From NCBI GenBank assembly GCA_028571685.1, contig CM053148.1, positions 87,814,001-87,878,000 on the forward strand: a stretch of DNA of 64,000 bases. The letters run 5' to 3'. Numbering within the stretch: position 1 is the first letter of the stretch; every line of letters starts with the position of its first letter. The notes beneath the pieces are model-generated. The model had not been told where the DNA came from and searched no databases. It worked only from the letters and a program-made list of their open reading frames with translations. Positions 34,439 to 45,600 of the stretch are shown here, one piece after another. The translations under genes were made by a program, and so were the position numbers. This stretch comes from Heterohyrax brucei (lineage: Eukaryota; Chordata; Mammalia; Hyracoidea; Procaviidae).

Positions 34439-34604
34439 GGAAATCTTGGTGTCGCAGTGGTTAAGCAGTACTGCTGCTAACCAAAAGGTCAGCAGTTTGA
34501 ATCTACCAGGCACCCCTTGGAAACTCTATGTGGGCCATTTTGCCCTGTCTCACAGGGTTGCTATGAATCAAAATTGACTCGATGGCAGTGGGTTTGGTTT
34601 TCAG
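34439..34604 (+). repeat. AfroSINE, short form, well preserved
   Basis: 'gtggttaagcagtactgctg', 'ctaaccaaaaggtcagcagt', 'ccttggaaactctatgtggg', 'attgactcgatggcagtggg', ending 'tttggttttc'. Confidence 0.95.
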
Positions 34605-34937
34605 TTTTCACCAACACCGCTGCTGTTCCTTCTCCCTCGTGAGCATCATAGGTGCAGCACATGGGAGAAATCACACCTTGCTGGGACTCATGGTTCAGCT
34701 CAATCAATACACATAGTTTTTTTTTGAAGAACCTAAAGTAGTCTATAAAAATAAACATTTAAAGGCTAAAAGGATAAAAGAAGTTTGGGTATGTTATTTA
34801 GTGATACAAGTGATACATGTCAACTCAATTAAAAACAACTAAGGGAAAGTATTACAATCACATCTTGATTTATAAAATCTTAAAACTTGAGATCTCTAGC
34901 TGAATAGCATCTAGATGGAACCAAAAATAAATAAACA
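34605..34937. other. single-copy DNA, nothing recognised
   Basis: No repeat or coding signal seen. Confidence 0.5.
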
Positions 34938-35096
34938 AAACACAGTGCCGTTGAGTTGTTTCTGACTCTTAGTGACCCTATAGTACAGAGCAGAACTGCC
35001 TCGTAAAATTTGAAAGTTGTAGCTGGTGGCTTTTAACTGCCAGTCTTTTTGGTTAGCAGACATAGCATTTAACCACTATAGCCTCAGTGTTTCCAT
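34938..35096 (-). repeat. AfroSINE, short form
   Basis: 'acagtgccgttgagttgttt', 'ctgactcttagtgaccctat', 'ttttggttagcagacatagc', 'accactatagcctcagtgtt'. Confidence 0.92.
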
Positions 35097-35099
35097 CTA

Positions 35100-35790
35100 C
35101 AGTAAAGGTATTTAAAAGTCATAAAGTACAGTTTTCAGATCAAGCAATGTGTCATTACATTGACTTGCTTGCATTTCCAGTTTTCTCATTATTGAACATA
35201 AACATCAGAAATAGTGTCTTGATAGGTGATTAGTTAACTTACTTCTTAAGGTGATAAATTCACTGTTGATCACAGAAACTAGAGATCTGGAGCTCAGTAT
35301 ATAAACACTGTAGGCAGCAAACTCCATGCCTATGCATTCAAAATCCTTTCTAACATGCCGCTCCATGCACTGAAATCAGCAACATCTGGCGTGCAAATAT
35401 ACAATTTAAAGTTCAGACCCGTGCTTAAGCTTTATCTTATTTGTTAATTCAAACACATTATTTATCAGTGAATTCCAGGGGCAGTGTAACCATTACACTT
35501 TACCGTGGGCTTCTTATGACACCCCCTTACAAGGAAGCCTAAATTACCTGAGCATAGTTGGCCCCGAAGTAAAAACCCCTAAATCCCATAATCAATCCTT
35601 TTGATTACATAATACACACGTGGCATAATTTTAAGCTACTTCCTACGTTTAGTACATTTAAGTATTCCATTCCCTCAAGACTGTTTTCTTCCAAGAGGAA
35701 AGTTGCCCTACCACTTCTCAATCACACGTATAGATAAGACACAATTTACTTTCCCAGTGTTAAAGGAAATAATTCTATAATTAATAAAGT
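35100..35790. other. single-copy DNA, nothing recognised
   Basis: No repeat or coding signal seen. Confidence 0.5.
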
Positions 35791-35802
35791 CTATACCTGG
35801 AG

Positions 35803-35990
35803 TAGGGGACCACTGAAAAAGAGGAAGACCTTCAATGAAATGGACTGATGCAGTGGCTACAGAAACAGCTCAAACATAGCCACAGTTGTGAGGATGGCAC
35901 AAGATTGGGCAGTGTTTCATTCTGTTATACACACGGTTGCTATGAGTTGGGACTGACTTGACAGCACCTAACAACAAACAACAGCAACAC
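35803..35990 (+). mobile_element. RTE 3' end with target duplication
   Basis: 'aagaggaagaccttcaatga', 'aatggactgatgcagtggc', 'gtgaggatggcacaagattg', 'ggttgctatgagttgggact', ending 'gacagcacctaacaacaaac'. Flanked by 'acctggag' at 35795-35802 and 35991-35998. Only about 190 bp of 3' end was copied. Confidence 0.88.
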
Positions 35991-35998
35991 ACCTGGAG

Positions 35999-36530
35999 GA
36001 GCAAAATTTAATGGCATTGAAGAGATAAAAGATATGTGTCATAGGAATAAATACCTCCAAAGTTAGTGTACTTGCATGTTTATTTTCATTGCAATATTGA
36101 AATTCCACTTATTTATTTAGCAAATCTTTATTGCACTCTGAAAGACAGCTAAAATACAAAAATTATAATTGGACATCTTCCCTAAGCAAATACAAATTAT
36201 TGATCTTGTTAATGATCTTTGCCTCAACACTGACTTTCTGTAGAACATAACCAGAGGTTATGTTAGATTTCATCATTTTGGGGCTTGACATACAATGTCT
36301 ACTGAATTAAAAAATATTTCTTGACTGAATTACCTTGTCTCATTTAGTTATCTATTCATTCATTCATTTATGCACGTATTTATTACTTTTTAGAAAAACT
36401 ACTTTGTCCCAGTCCCTGTGGGGCTGGAGTTACATCATTGAACAAAATAAATCAAAATCCCTGCCCTTGTTGGGAAAGACAAACTAAGTAACTGTAATAA
36501 TAATAATTATTATTATTGCAAAACACATCC
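35999..36530. other. single-copy DNA plus a likely ancient repeat at 36330-36480
   Basis: 'attcattcattcatttatgc', 'ttgtcccagtccctgtgggg', 'aacaaaataaatcaaaatcc' and 'ctgcccttgttggga' match the old mammalian repeat with 'tttattgagcgcctac...tccctgcccttgtggag'. Family name not certain. Confidence 0.45.
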
Positions 36531-36532
36531 AA

Positions 36533-36680
36533 AAGCCAAAGCCACCACCAATTCTGACTCATAGCTACCCTGTACGTTGAGTACAACTGCCACATAGAGT
36601 TTCCAAGGAGCACCTGGAGGATTGGAACTGCTGACCTTTTGATCAGCAGACATAGCATTTAACCACTAGGCAACCCAGGT
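36533..36680 (-). repeat. AfroSINE, short form
   Basis: 'accaattctgactcatagct', 'gagtttccaaggagcacctg', 'aactgctgaccttttgatca', 'ttaaccactaggcaaccca'. First of three minus-strand elements in a row. Confidence 0.92.
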
Positions 36681-36701
36681 CATAATGCATAGAAAACTCA
36701 G

Positions 36702-36850
36702 AAAACAAACCCATTGTCGTTGATTCAATTCTGACTCATAGCAACCACATAGGACACAGTAGAACTGCCCTACAGTTTCTAGGGAGTGCCTGGTAGACTT
36801 CAACTTCCAACCCTTTGGTTAGCAGCTATAGCACTTAACAACTAAAACAC
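36702..36850 (-). repeat. AfroSINE, short form
   Basis: 'aacccattgtcgttgattca', 'ctgactcatagcaaccacat', 'tttggttagcagctatagca'. Lies 20 bp from the preceding SINE, same strand. Confidence 0.92.
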
Positions 36851-36857
36851 AATGAGT

Positions 36858-37355
36858 AGCTGCTGTTGCGTTGTTAGGTGTCCTTGAGTCAGTTCTGAAC
36901 TCGTAGCAACACCATACACAATAGAATGAAACACTGCCCCACCTTGTACCAGGCCACAATCATTTTTTTGCCCATCGTTGCTGCCCCTGTGTCAATCCAT
37001 CTCCTTGAGGGTCTTCCTGTTTTTCACTGATGTTCCACTCTACCAAGCATAATGTCCTTCTCCAGGGACTGATCCCACCTGCCAACATGTCTTAAGTATT
37101 TAAGAAGCAGTCTCTCCATCTTTGCTGCCAAGGAACATTCTGGTTGTACTTCTTTCAGAATATATCTGTCTGTATTTTTGCGGTCCACGGTACACGCAGT
37201 ATTCTTCTACAACACCAAAATTCAGAGGTGCCAGTTCTTCTGTCTTCTTTATTCTTCATCTAGCTCACACATGCACATATGGTGCTATTGAAAATACCAT
37301 AGGTTGAGTCAGGTGCACTTTAGTCTTGAAAGTGACATCTTTACTTGTCAACACT
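36858..37355 (-). mobile_element. RTE LINE 3' part
   Basis: Starts at 'ttgcgttgttaggtgtcctt' (the RTE terminus in antisense) and continues 'cttgagggtcttcctgtttt', 'ccttctccagggactgatcc', 'gaacattctggttgtacttc', up to 'gtcttgaaagtgacatcttt'. ORF2 C-terminus plus 3' UTR, 5'-truncated, frame lost. Confidence 0.88.
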
Positions 37356-37589
37356 TTATATGAATGTCATAAATACATGATGACAAACAAGACAGGGAAA
37401 GTATGGAGAATGGGAAAGAGAATTTTTTAATTTTATGTAGAGTGCAAAAATAAAGTGGCAACTTTTGAACGAAGACTTCAATGCACAAAGAGTTGTGACA
37501 ACACCCAGATAGAGGAAGCAGTGTGATATAGCCTTGTACAAGAGCAAACCTAGCATGTCTCACTGCATTTGACTAATCCTAGAGTGTGC

Positions 37590-37737
37590 CTTGAGGCTTG
37601 GTGACACAGTGGTTAAGAATCATGGCTAACCCCAAAATTGGCACTTCAAAGAAAGCAGTCACTCTTTGGAAACCCTGTGGGGCAGTTCCAAGCATTCCTA
37701 CAGGGTTTCACAGAATGGACTCAACAGTAACAGGTTT
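37590..37737 (+). repeat. AfroSINE, short form
   Basis: 'ggcttggtgacacagtggtt', 'ctttggaaaccctgtggggc', 'tcacagaatggactcaaca'. Confidence 0.88.
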
Positions 37738-37739
37738 AG

Positions 37740-38145
37740 ATCAGACCTGAGTAAAATGGGGGACGATTGCAAAATTTTAATGAAACTATAAAACGTACAT
37801 TTAAAAGAGTCTTCTGGTTCTCCTGCTTAAAATAGACTGTGGAAAGAAGATGATACATGTAGAAGCAGAGAAAAGTATTGGCTATGAGATTGTTCAGAAT
37901 TTGTTTATCAGCTAAGCTGCCAAAATAGTGGAAGATCCTATGTCTGAAATAGAGAATATTATCTGAGCTTACTTACTCTACACTTACTTCTGAACATGCA
38001 AGTTTGAAAGAGCTAATAGAAAAATAACCTGAGCTTACCTGGTTTGTTTTGTGCATCATTATTTGCTAGGTCTTTGTGTAGTTTGCATGCTATAATGCAA
38101 TTAATTGAACACTGGAGTTTTCATTTTTGAGAAAGTCATTGATTG
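37740..38145. other. single-copy DNA, nothing recognised
   Basis: No repeat or coding signal seen. Confidence 0.5.
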
Positions 38146-38327
38146 TTGTGATAGATTGGATTGTATCCCAAAAAAATGTGTGCAACAATTTGGCTGGACT
38201 GTGATTCCCAGTATTTTGTGATTGTCCTCTATTTTATGATATTTGTACACTGTAAATCCTAATTTCCGCCTTTGGTTAACAGACTGGCTTGTGCTAAAGA
38301 GGATTAGAGTAGGATTGTAAGATCACA
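38146..38327 (+). mobile_element. MaLR-like LTR, 5' portion
   Basis: 'tgtgatagattggattgtat', 'gtgtgcaacaatttggctgg', 'gtgattcccagtattttgtg', 'gattagagtaggattgtaag': the plus-strand counterpart of the LTR at 6205-6724. Fossil fragment, cut off by a SINE tail. Confidence 0.72.
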
Positions 38328-38406
38328 TCTATGGACAGTTCTACTTTTACCTATAGGGTCACTATGAGTTGACAGTGACTCAGTAGCAATGGATTTTTGG
38401 TTTTTA
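38328..38406 (+). repeat. AfroSINE tail, 5'-truncated
   Basis: 'ggacagttctacttttacct', 'atagggtcactatgagttga', then 'ttttggttttt'. Head absent. Confidence 0.85.
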
Positions 38407-38941
38407 TATACACACTCTTATTGTACATAATATGTACACAGACTTTATTAATCTAGTACCATATGTATATACAATACTTGCACATTTGCTCTTGCATATG
38501 AACGCACATGGGTATCAAGAAACTTAGCAGATAAGACAGTATACTGTCTTTTAAATCACTTTCAGACTTCTAGCAAATCAGCTGTAACATATTTTGCTCT
38601 GGATAGCAACAGAAAACCAAAGAACACATGGGTGAGAGGCACAGAGGGAAAAGGAAAAGCATGCTGAAATACACAGTGCTAAATAAATTGTGAAGCTATG
38701 TTTGCCAACTCTGTACAGTAGGAGGAAAATCTGAGACTGGATAAGAACCAACAATGTTGAATTATCCTATGTATGGTAACAATAGAGAGGGTAGTGTGTG
38801 AAATGAAGTAGGTGTGTAATAAAGTAGAATATAAACACCTGATAAGTTCTGAGCTTGAAGAAGCCTAGACAGTCAAATCTCAAGAACTTGAAGATTGATG
38901 TGTATATGTCATCATCAAACTTTTCAATTCTAAACTGTTTT

Positions 38942-39085
38942 ATTATTTTTTTTATTATGACTGAGTGAAAATGTACATTCCCATATAAATTTACATGCCC
39001 ACGTATATACAGCTTCCACTGCTCTCCCTGCCTGGTGACAGTACTTTATAGTTCTATGCATCTATAGGCTATCATCCTGCTGACC
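38942..39085. mobile_element. L1 3' end with internal inversion (twin priming), target duplication
   Basis: 38942-39042 is antisense L1 3' end (T tract, 'attatgactgagtgaaaatg', 'cctgcctggtgacag'). At about 39043 the sequence switches to the sense strand of the same 3' UTR ('tactttatagttctatgcat', 'atcatcctgctgacctc'; compare 52370-52400). The exact 13-bp direct repeat 'tctaaactgtttt' at 38929-38941 and 39086-39098 encloses both parts, so they arrived as one insertion. Confidence 0.9.
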
Positions 39086-39099
39086 TCTAAACTGTTTTT

Positions 39100-40245
39100 T
39101 GAGGGAGGAATCTGTCAAAGCTGGCTCCAGAGGTCAAACAATGCACCTTTCTCCCCTGACATGGAGCAGTGCTTTTCAGTTTGTTGGGAAAATATTAATT
39201 GTACTTTTTAGTTGCCCAGCCTCACTTGGTGCAGTGCCATTTTCTCCAGCGTTTTGCAAGAATTCTGGCAATAAAACACGGCAAAGGCAATTGCGTAGCA
39301 GATGGAGGCATTGCCAAAACCCTCAAAGCATTGCTTTTCTCTGTGTTAACAGAAGAACAGATGCCAAAAACAATCAAACTCTTCACAGGACAGGAAAAAT
39401 AAACAAAAAAGGAAAACTGTATCTTGCCAGAACAGATGATCAAGAAAATTAAACATCTGATGATAAAATGCTCTGTCCAGATGGCGTTTATCTCTGACAT
39501 CTCAGAGAACAGAATAATAGTTAGAAACAAAAAACAAACAAAAAAACCCCCAGCATTCCCAGAAATAATTAAATTCTCTCTGAAATGTTGGAAGGTAGAG
39601 AGTGAAGAAAAATCCAAATAACTTTTTAACAATTGTATTTGGGATTAGACTGTGTTGATAATTGTCATGGATCACATTTTGGAAATTATTGTTATTGTAG
39701 TGAATGACTGCATAAATTAAAAACTCCTTCAGTGAGAAACACAAACTCACTGTCATGAAACATAATCAAATATCAGAAAAAATATGCAATAAATAGATCT
39801 ACCAGTTTCTCGGAACAGAAACAATGAATCCAGAGAAACTAGGCAAACTGAGAAAGGGAATCAGAACAGGAAAGTTAATTTCCTGTGGTCTCTGCAGAAA
39901 CTAGAAAAAAAAAAAAAAAAAAAAAAAAGGAGAACACCAAACAGGAACTGAAAATTTAAACAAATACTAGCAGTTTCATCATTCCTATCTCCTACTTACA
40001 TTTACCCTTCTTTTGGTCTAATAATAAAATACAATATGCAAAACGTGTAGTAAGTCAATACATGTAAAACAAAATAGTGTTCTTACATATCTCGCTCTTT
40101 AAAAAAGTCTTTGCCCAAGACACTCATTCCATTATTCATGCTCTTAGTCAGTGAATGTTTGTTGAAAGCCTACTGTGTGCCAGATATTGTTTTAGATGAT
40201 GGTAAATGACAGAAAACAAAATGTATACACTTTCTATCACCATTG
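39100..40245. other. single-copy DNA, no gene supported
   Basis: Several overlapping open frames of 65-136 codons at 39.1-39.75 kb on both strands show no motif. A pure A run of 24 lies at 39905-39928. A likely ancient repeat at 40140-40215 ('agcctactgtgtgccagata', 'ttgttttagatgatgg') is related to that at 36.33 kb. Confidence 0.45.
39905..39928. repeat. poly(A) run, 24 A
   Basis: Uninterrupted A tract. No retroposon body recognised upstream. Confidence 0.9.
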
Positions 40246-40309
40246 CTATGGGCTGAATTGTACTGCACCCAAAATAGATGTCGGAACCATAGCTTTTATA
40301 CCTGTGATT
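40246..40309 (+). mobile_element. MaLR-like LTR 5' end fragment
   Basis: 'tgctatgggctgaattgtac', 'tgcacccaaaatagatgtcg', 'ttttatacctgtgattgg' resemble the start of an MST/MLT1-type LTR. Short fossil, followed by a SINE. Confidence 0.55.
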
Positions 40310-40445
40310 GGCAAAGCGTTTAAGAGTGTTGCCCTAAACAGAGGGTTAGCAGTTCATATCTACCAGCTGCTCATTGGAAACCCTAGGGGGCAGCTTCTGT
40401 CCTGCTGTGTTCCTGTAAGTCAGAATTGCTCAATGGTAATGGATA
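40310..40445 (+). repeat. AfroSINE, 5'-trimmed
   Basis: 'gagggttagcagttcatatc', 'taccagctgctcattggaaa', 'ccctagggggcagcttctg', 'gtaagtcagaattgctcaat'. Confidence 0.85.
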
Positions 40446-40530
40446 TGCCAAAATATACAATGCATGGAAATTCAGTCACCTCCCATAGTCCCATCTAATG
40501 CTATATAAACAACCATGTCATGTCATGTAA

Positions 40531-40571
40531 GGACTGCCAATTCGGTGCATGAACTCATCCTTCAAAAAGTG
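40531..40571 (-). mobile_element. mariner MITE, left terminal piece cut off by the L1
   Basis: 'ggactgccaattcggtgcat', 'gaactcatccttcaaaaagt', 'g' matches the terminus seen at 49031 ('ggtctgccaattaatttcat', 'gaactcattctggaaaagg') and continues at 46767 on the far side of the L1. It includes the left copy of the L1 target repeat. Confidence 0.8.
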
Positions 40572-41305
40572 GCAGAGTAAACAGACGTCTCCTCATCTCC
40601 CTCTGAGAACTAAGGCCTGGATGATATGTTTTATGGAGCATTGAATACCTGAGAAGCCTTGGGACCTAACATATTTGACTGGGCAACAGTATCAGACTAA
40701 GCTTCTCCCCTCAAAAACAGTCTAGCCACACTTTAACCTCTGCTTCTGCTGCTACATTGTAACAGAGATCTGCAGCTTCTGCAAACGCCAGTAAGGTAAT
40801 GGACTTTCATTATAAGCAGGCAGGTGAAGTCTGTTGTTCCCCGCTACGTGTTGAGGACTGTTTAACCTCTGCTTCTGCTGCTACATTGTAACAGAGAACT
40901 GCAGCTTCTGCAAACGGTCAGTAACCGTAACATACTTTCATTATAAGCCGGCAGGTGAAGTCTGCTGTTTCCCAGCCTGTTGAACAGCTTCCAGCTCCCA
41001 ATTCAGCACCTGGACAGCTCCCTGCATAGAAGTCCAGTTTACGTTTACTTTTAAAGTTTACCTTTTTAAGGCTGAGAGGCTTATATTTTCTCTCTGGAAA
41101 TTTCTCTATTGAAAACCCTCTCACATTTTAAGATTGGCTGACAGCCCCCAGTTTCTCCATAAACAGAGCAGCCTTTTTGCTACTCATTAAGCGAAGTCTT
41201 CCACCTTTGAGAGTCCACCTGGGTCAAATCACTACAGTATTATAGTCAGCTGGTGGCCAACGATTCTCTTAGATCTGAGTAGTAGAGAAATCAAATAACA
41301 TCTAG
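40572..41305 (+). promoter_or_regulatory. L1 5' UTR with tandem promoter-like units
   Basis: About 730 bp, more GC-rich than the surroundings, containing two direct copies of a 129-bp unit starting at 40732 and 40861. In L1 elements the 5' UTR carries the internal promoter. Function here is inferred from position only, and no transcription factor site is claimed. Confidence 0.7.
40732..40986 (+). repeat. two tandem 129-bp units in the L1 5' UTR
   Basis: Unit 1 40732-40860, unit 2 40861-about 40986. Both start 'tttaacctctgcttctgctg' and share 'ctacattgtaacagaga', 'ctgcagcttctgcaaacg', 'actttcattataagc' and 'ggcaggtgaagtctg'. Around 90 percent identical over the first 115 bp by eye. Unit 2 continues into 'gcctgttgaacagc'. 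Confidence 0.92.
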
Positions 41306-42253
41306 ATGGCATGCAGGCAACAGACCATAATTAGTCATTTAGAGAAACAGTCTTCAAATGCTCCAGAAAATTCCCTAAATAAAGATTCAAAGAATTCAAA
41401 AAATTTCCCAGATAAAGAAGCCTTTCTGAATCTAACAGAGATTGAATACAAAAAAATTATATATAAAACCCTCCTAGAAATTAAACAACATACAATAGAA
41501 CAAAATGAAAAATTTGGTAAACTATTTGATATTCTAGAACATCAACAATTTGAAATACATCAGATTAATTACAAAATTACAGAATTGGATAATTCTATCC
41601 AAAGCCAAAAGAGTAGGATTGAACAGATGAAAGTTAGAATCAGTGACCTAGAAGACAAAGTGACTAATGCCAACATTTCTGAGATAAAATCAGAGAAAAG
41701 AAATAAGAAAAATGAAGAAACGTTAAGAAACACATGGGACTCCATGAAGAGGAATAATTTACGTTTAATTGGAGTTCCTGAACAAGGGAGGATTAGTGAC
41801 AACATAGACAGTATTGCTGTAGAGATGCTGACAGAAAATTTTCTGGAGATTATGAAGAAAGAAAATATAGATATCCAAGATGTTTATCGAACACCGCAAA
41901 AGTTAGATCCCAAAAGAAGAACGCCAAGACATATTGTAATTAAACTTAATAAATTAAAACACAAAGAGATGCTTCTGAGGACAGAAAGGCTCAAGTCAAA
42001 CATAACATTCCTAAGAAAACCCTGTAGACTTTTATCTGACTTTTCTGCTGAAACAATGCTGGCCAGAAAACAATGGGCAGACACGTTCAAAGTCTTGAAC
42101 CAGAAAAACTTCCATCCCAGAATAATCTATCCCGCTAAACTGTCTATCAGCTACAATGGTGAAATTAAGACTTTTGAAAATAAAGAGAAATTTAAAGACT
42201 TCGTAAAAACTAAACCCAAATTACATGAATTATTGAAAGAAGCTCTTCCCTAA
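41306..42253 (+). CDS. L1 ORF1 protein (ORF1p), intact open frame
   Basis: A 315-residue RNA-binding chaperone of the L1 ribonucleoprotein, acting in the cytoplasm on its own mRNA. Human ORF1p is 338 residues, so the size is right for the family. From about residue 85 to 140 there is a heptad-rich coiled coil ('IEQMKVRISDLEDKVTNANI', the site of trimer formation in human L1). Then come the RRM ('NNLRLIGVPEQ', RNP-like strand), the 'VYRTPQKLDPKRRTPRHIVI' basic stretch and the C-terminal domain ('NFHPRIIYPAKLSISYNGEI', ending 'LHELLKEALP'). All landmarks of the human protein are present in order. Start chosen at the ATG at 41306, which gives the N-terminus 'MACRQQTIISHLEKQSSN'. It is an L1 gene, not a host gene. 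Whether it is expressed is unknown. Confidence 0.95.
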   Translation: MACRQQTIISHLEKQSSNAPENSLNKDSKNSKNFPDKEAFLNLTEIEYKKIIYKTLLEIKQHTIEQNEKFGKLFDILEHQQFEIHQINYKITELDNSIQSQKSRIEQMKVRISDLEDKVTNANISEIKSEKRNKKNEETLRNTWDSMKRNNLRLIGVPEQGRISDNIDSIAVEMLTENFLEIMKKENIDIQDVYRTPQKLDPKRRTPRHIVIKLNKLKHKEMLLRTERLKSNITFLRKPCRLLSDFSAETMLARKQWADTFKVLNQKNFHPRIIYPAKLSISYNGEIKTFENKEKFKDFVKTKPKLHELLKEALP

Positions 42254-42683
42254 ATATATGTTTTAGGTGATAATTTCAGGCACTTCATCCAAATTTCTAA
42301 TCAGCTAAGGAAGGCACAAAACTTCATCAAAACAAGCCAAAAGCTACAATATTATAATAAGGGAATTCATAGTCATATCATGACAACTATAATATCGCAT
42401 TTAAAGAGGGATACACTGCAATAGTTACAATTGGTTTTTTGATGCAGTGACAGTTTCTGACTTCTAAAATAATTAAAATTAAGGGGGATTAGGTATGTAG
42501 CCATAGAACAAATTAACAATAAACCATTTGCAATGAAAAATCACAGTACAGGTGTCTCAATAAATATAAAATCGAAACTCATACCATCCATAAAGAATGT
42601 CCAAGACAGATTAATAAGAACAACAGGGAAAACACCAACTTGAAAATAAACACATTGCAATGACATAACTAAATGTATGTGTG
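42254..42683 (+). other. L1 inter-ORF spacer, unusually long
   Basis: About 430 bp separate the ORF1 stop from the first recognisable ORF2 residues, against about 60 bp in human L1. No domain is seen in any frame. Part may be a decayed ORF2 start or subfamily-specific spacer. Confidence 0.6.
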
Positions 42684-45600
42684 TCAATAATCACATTGAA
42701 TGTAAATGGTCTGAACGCTCCAGTAAAGAGACAGTGAGTGATATCGTGGATCAAAAGACATGACCCATCTATATGTTGCTTACAAGAAATATATCTTAGA
42801 CTTAAGGATAAGAACAAGTTGAGAATTAAAGTTTGGAATAATATTTATCAAGCTAATAACAATGAAAAAGAGCAGGTGTGGCATTATTAATTTCAGATAA
42901 AATAGATTTTAATGTGAAGTCCACTATTATGGACAAGGATGGTCACTATTTATTGGTGAAAGGTTCAATACTCAAGCAAGACTTAACAACATTAAATATT
43001 TATGCACCCAATACCAAAGCGCCTAAATACATTGAACAAATACTGACAACATTGAAAAATGAGATTCATCATTCCACAATAATAGCTGGGGACTTTAACA
43101 CTCCCCTTTCAGTTAAGGACACATCATCCAGAAAAAAACTCAGTAAAGATACAGAAGATCTTGTTGCAACAAACAACCAACTTGACCTTATTGACATATA
43201 CAGATCTTTTCATCCATCAACAGATAAATATACCTTCTTCTACAAAGCACATGGAACATTCTCCAGAATAGACCATATGTTGGGTCATAAAACTATTCTC
43301 CGTAAAATCCAAAACACTGATTTATTGCAAAGTACCTTCTTGGACCACAGAGCTATAAAAGTTGAAATCAATAACAGAAAAATCATAGGTAAAAATTCCA
43401 ACTTGTGGAAACTGAGCAACACTTTACTCATAAAGCCTTGGGTTATAAAAGAAATGAAAGACACATTAAAGAAATTTATGGATTCAAATGAGAACAACTA
43501 TACATCCTACCAGAATTTATGGGATACAGCAAAAGCAGTGCTCAGAGGTCAGTTTATCTCTATAAATGCACACTTCCAGAAAGAAGAAAGAACACAAATT
43601 AAAGAATTAACCTCACAGCTTGAACAAGTAGAAAGAGAGCAACAAAGAAACCCCTCAGGCACTGGAAGAAAACAGATTATAAGGGTTAGAGCAGAACTAA
43701 ATGAATTAGAGAATAGAAAAACAATTGAAAAAATTAACAAAACCAAAAGTTGGTTCTTTGAAAAGATCAACAAAATTGATAAACCATTGGCTAAACTTAC
43801 AAAAGAAAAACAACAGAAGATACAAATAACCCAATTACAAAATGAGTTGGGAGATATTACAACAGACCCATCTGAAATAAAACATATCATAACAGAATAC
43901 TATGAAAAGCTATACTCCGACAGGTCTGAAAACCTTGGGGAAATGGACAAATTTCTAGATTCATATGACTCACCAAGACTATCACAAAGAGAAATAGATC
44001 AACTTAATAAATCTATCACAAAGGAAGAGATTGAGGAAATCATCAAAAATCTACCAATCAAAAAAAGTCCTGGTCCAGATGGCTTCACTGGAGAATTCTA
44101 CCAAACTTTTAGAGAAGAATTAACTCCAATACTAATGAGGCTATTTCACACTATACAAAGAGATGAAATACTTCCAAATTCCTTTTATGAAGCCAGCATA
44201 ACTCTGATACCAAAACCAGGGAAAGGTCCCACAAAAAAAGAAAATTACAGACCAATATCACTGATGAATCTAGATGCAAAAATCTTCAACAAAATTCTAG
44301 CCAATAGAATTCAACAACATATAAAAACAATCATTCATCATGATCAAGGTGGTTTCATTCCAGAGATACAAGGCTGGTTCAACATCAGAAAAACAATTAA
44401 TGTAATCAACCATATTAATAACACAAAAGATAAAAATCATCTGATTTTGTCAATTGATGCAGAAAAGGCACTTGACAAAGTTCAACATCCATTCATGCTT
44501 AAAACTCTCAGAAAAATAGGAATAAAAGGGAAATTCCTCAATATAATCAATAGCATCTATGCAAAGCCAACTGCTTTCATCATCCTGAATGGTGAAAGAC
44601 TGAAAGAATTCCCTTTGAGAATGGGAACTAGACAAGGATACCCACTCTCACCACTTCTATTCAACATTGTCCTAGAAGTTCTAGCCAGAGCAATTAGACA
44701 AGACAAAGAAATAAAAGGCATCCATATGGGCACTGAAGAAGTAAAGATTTCCCTCTTTGCAGATGATATGATTGTGTATACAGAGAATCCAAAGAAATCC
44801 ATAAGTAAACTTTTAGAGCTAATGGAAGAATTCAGCCAAGTATCAGGATACAAGATAAACGTAACTAAATCAGTGGGATTTCTTTATACCAACAATGAAA
44901 TTATTAAAGAAGAAATCACCAAATAATTCCATTTACTATAGCCCCAAGAAGATAAAATACCTAGGAATAAATCTAACTAGAGAAACAAGAGATATTTACT
45001 GAGAAAATTACAAGACATTGCTACAGGAAACTAGGTGGGACTTACATAAGTGGAATAATCTGCCCTGCTCGTGGATAGGAAGGCTCAATATTGTGAAAAT
45101 GTCTATTTTGGAGCACTCTACTTATATAATGCAATCCCAATACAAATTCCAATGACATTTTTTAATGAGATGGGGAAACAAATTATCAGCTTTATTTGGA
45201 AAGGGAAGAAACCTTGAATACATAAAACACCACTGAAAAAGAAGAACATGCTAGGAGGCCTCTCACTACCTGACTTTAAAACCTATTACACTTCCACAGT
45301 AGTCAAAACAGCCTGGTATTAGTACAAAAAGAGACATATAGACCAATGGAACAAAGTGGAGACTCCAGAGATGCCACCATCCTCTTAGGAACAGCTGATA
45401 TTTGACAAAGGTCCTAAGATTTTGAACTGGGGTAAGAACAGTCTCTTTAACAAATGGTGCTGGCATAATTGGATATCCATCTGCAAAAAAATTGAAACAA
45501 GACCCGTATCTCATACCTTATACAAAAATAAACTGCAACTGGATAAAAGACCTGAATATAAAAGCTAAAACAATAAAGCTCATCCAAGATAAGATAGGGT

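Noticed and set aside
39099-39756. Cluster of overlapping open frames of 65-136 codons on both strands
   Set aside because: No motifs, mutually overlapping in several frames, partly low-complexity. Not supported as a gene.
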